Assembly: GCA_951813395.1 (NCBI GenBank)
Contig: OX638356.1
Location: 1,715,340 to 1,779,339 of the forward strand
DNA length: 64,000 nt
DNA from: Longimicrobiales bacterium
Lineage (GTDB): Bacteria > Gemmatimonadota > Gemmatimonadetes > Longimicrobiales > Gaopeijiaceae
Direction of reading: 5' to 3'
In this document: in pieces, positions 62,961 through 64,000 of the stretch
Position numbering within the stretch: the first letter of the stretch is position 1
How the letters are laid out: each line of letters begins with the position of its first letter
Notes under the pieces: model-generated
The model's database searches: none
Told to the model about the DNA's origin: nothing
The model's input: the letters and a program-made list of their open reading frames with translations, nothing else
Position numbers and translations under genes: made by a program

Positions 62961-64000
62961 TCAGCGTCGCCCGATTCTCCGCGTATGCCAGGTCTCGACG
63001 ACCTCAGGGTACGGGTATGACGCGGCACCGGGGCGGTCCCGAGCGTCCACGGCGCTGACGCGGTCGCCCTCTGCCACTCCCCGCCCGGCCTCGTCGTACG
63101 GGTATTGGCCCATCCCGTCAAAGGGCATGGGGCCCACCTTCCACCCGGCGGCGGTATTCATGTCGGCGTCCTTCAGCCATCCCTCGGTGTATATGACGAA
63201 GTCACGAGTCCACCCCTCGCGCAGATCCGGCAGTCCGCCGGCATCGAAGCGGAGCGACAGCTCGTCGCCGGGGCCCATGATCGGGTAGCGGTCGTCGGCT
63301 TCCCCGACCAGCGGGAGCACGTCGCCGTAGCGCGTGAAGCGCCCGACGATCGGACGCCAGCGCGGCTCCTCCGACACCGTTCCGTAGTCGAACCAGGGCG
63401 GGCCCGAGCGTCCGCCTTTCCGGTATTCCCGGGAGAATCCGCGGTAGCGCAGGTCGGCCGCGGCAGGTTCAAGCACGGTCAGCCTTGTGGGGGCCGCGGG
63501 CGCGCCCACCGAGAAGAAGACCTCGTCCCAGTAGATGTTCATGTTGGTGCGGATGCGAACGCGGTGGTCGGAGGTCGGAAAGAGCCCGGTGAGATCCTGC
63601 ACGATCGTCTTGTTTTTCCCCGACGGGAAGCTGAGCTCGGCGACCGCGGTCTCCCACTCGCCGTCCTCGCCGATCACCTGCAGGTGCGGCATGACGGTTG
63701 CCAGCGCGGAAGACTGCGAGAGCGCGACGTTGATGCTCGCGTCGGTCGGAAAGATCCATCCGCGCAGGTACAGCTGAATCGGCTGGCCGGGGTCGAAGTC
63801 GCCCAGGTCGAGGACGAGATCGTGCAGCTCGCTGATGCCCTGGTATCGGAGCGGCCTGAAGTCGCCGACGTACACGTCGTCCGACGCCGCAAGCGCCACC
63901 AGAGCGTCGCGTCCGAGGTGGTCGGTGGCCCAACGGGGTGAACGCCGCTCCCCAACCTGGTGGAGTGCCAGGCGGACCTCGGGTCCCGGTGCCACAAAGC
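62961..64000 (-). CDS. C-terminal part of a large CRTAC1/FG-GAP-type protein
   Basis: The frame is open at the right edge, so the N-terminus lies outside the window and about 346 residues are seen. The visible part has RGWIFPTDASINVALSQSS and WDEVFFSVG (galactose-binding-like strands). Then comes a conserved tail: LRYRGFSREYRKGG, GRFTRYGDVLPLVGEADDRYPIMGPGDELSLRFDA, GWTRDFVIYTEGWLKDADMNT, and PFDGMGQYPY. This tail occurs at the end of long exported TPR/FG-GAP/ASPIC (CRTAC1-like) proteins, which fits the ASPIC lipoprotein elsewhere in the window. Function unknown. A GTG at 63995 exists but is probably internal. Confidence 0.65.
   Translation of the reverse strand, partial: FVAPGPEVRLALHQVGERRSPRWATDHLGRDALVALAASDDVYVGDFRPLRYQGISELHDLVLDLGDFDPGQPIQLYLRGWIFPTDASINVALSQSSALATVMPHLQVIGEDGEWETAVAELSFPSGKNKTIVQDLTGLFPTSDHRVRIRTNMNIYWDEVFFSVGAPAAPTRLTVLEPAAADLRYRGFSREYRKGGRSGPPWFDYGTVSEEPRWRPIVGRFTRYGDVLPLVGEADDRYPIMGPGDELSLRFDAGGLPDLREGWTRDFVIYTEGWLKDADMNTAAGWKVGPMPFDGMGQYPYDEAGRGVAEGDRVSAVDARDRPGAASYPYPEVVETWHTRRIGRR

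Overview
The window is high-GC (roughly two thirds G+C by eye), densely packed and read on both strands. It most resembles a Gemmatimonadota-type bacterium: a Gram-negative envelope (SusC/SusD pair, many lipoproteins, secreted multihaem cytochrome), Sec and GroE genes, a bacillithiol-synthesis gene (bshA), and large secreted ASPIC/FG-GAP and VPS10-type propeller proteins. Marine or host-associated life on sulfated glycans is plausible. The phylum is inferred from gene content, not tested. I saw no tRNA, rRNA, CRISPR array, insertion sequence or phage gene.

Region 1 (1-15.9 kb) is housekeeping. After a truncated membrane protein and a DUF3006 protein (both minus), a plus-strand operon runs secD-secF-tatD-mutL-miaA-bshA-uppP-birA-coaX with mostly 1-4 nt overlaps. 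Then come a CIRCE-controlled groES-groEL pair ended by a perfect 30-bp palindrome, a secreted cyanophycinase-like peptidase, and thrS, which has no ribosome binding site and may be leaderless.

Region 2 (16.2-26.5 kb) is an outer-membrane acquisition locus: SusC-type TonB-dependent porin, SusD-type lipoprotein, two small lipoproteins (one resembling an isolated TonB plug tail), a 1,100-residue FG-GAP/ASPIC lipoprotein on the minus strand, and a secreted HExxH metallopeptidase.

Region 3 (26.5-45.5 kb) is a minus-strand block of ten genes, likely one 19-kb operon: GH127/GH146 beta-L-arabinofuranosidase, araA, a lipoprotein mutarotase, an SGLT-type Na+/sugar symporter, araB, araD, then two large DUF5695-like secreted proteins on either side of a TPR-metallopeptidase, and a cyclophilin lipoprotein. 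A HAD-phosphatase stump lies between araD and the DUF5695-like genes. Together the named genes hydrolyse beta-linked L-arabinose outside the cytoplasm, import it with sodium and convert it to D-xylulose 5-phosphate.

Region 4 (45.7-64 kb) has two plus-strand sulfatases, an octahaem cytochrome with HEAT and TPR repeats, an AT-rich inverted repeat acting as a likely divergent operator, a secreted amidohydrolase, and a second minus-strand glycan operon: VPS10-like propeller, GH127 with a discoidin-like tail, GH127 fused to a DUF1566/Lcl lectin-like tail, and a third sulfatase. A truncated CRTAC-like protein ends the window. Three GH127-type enzymes, three sulfatases and full L-arabinose catabolism suggest a utilisation system for a sulfated, beta-L-arabinose-rich polysaccharide or glycoprotein.
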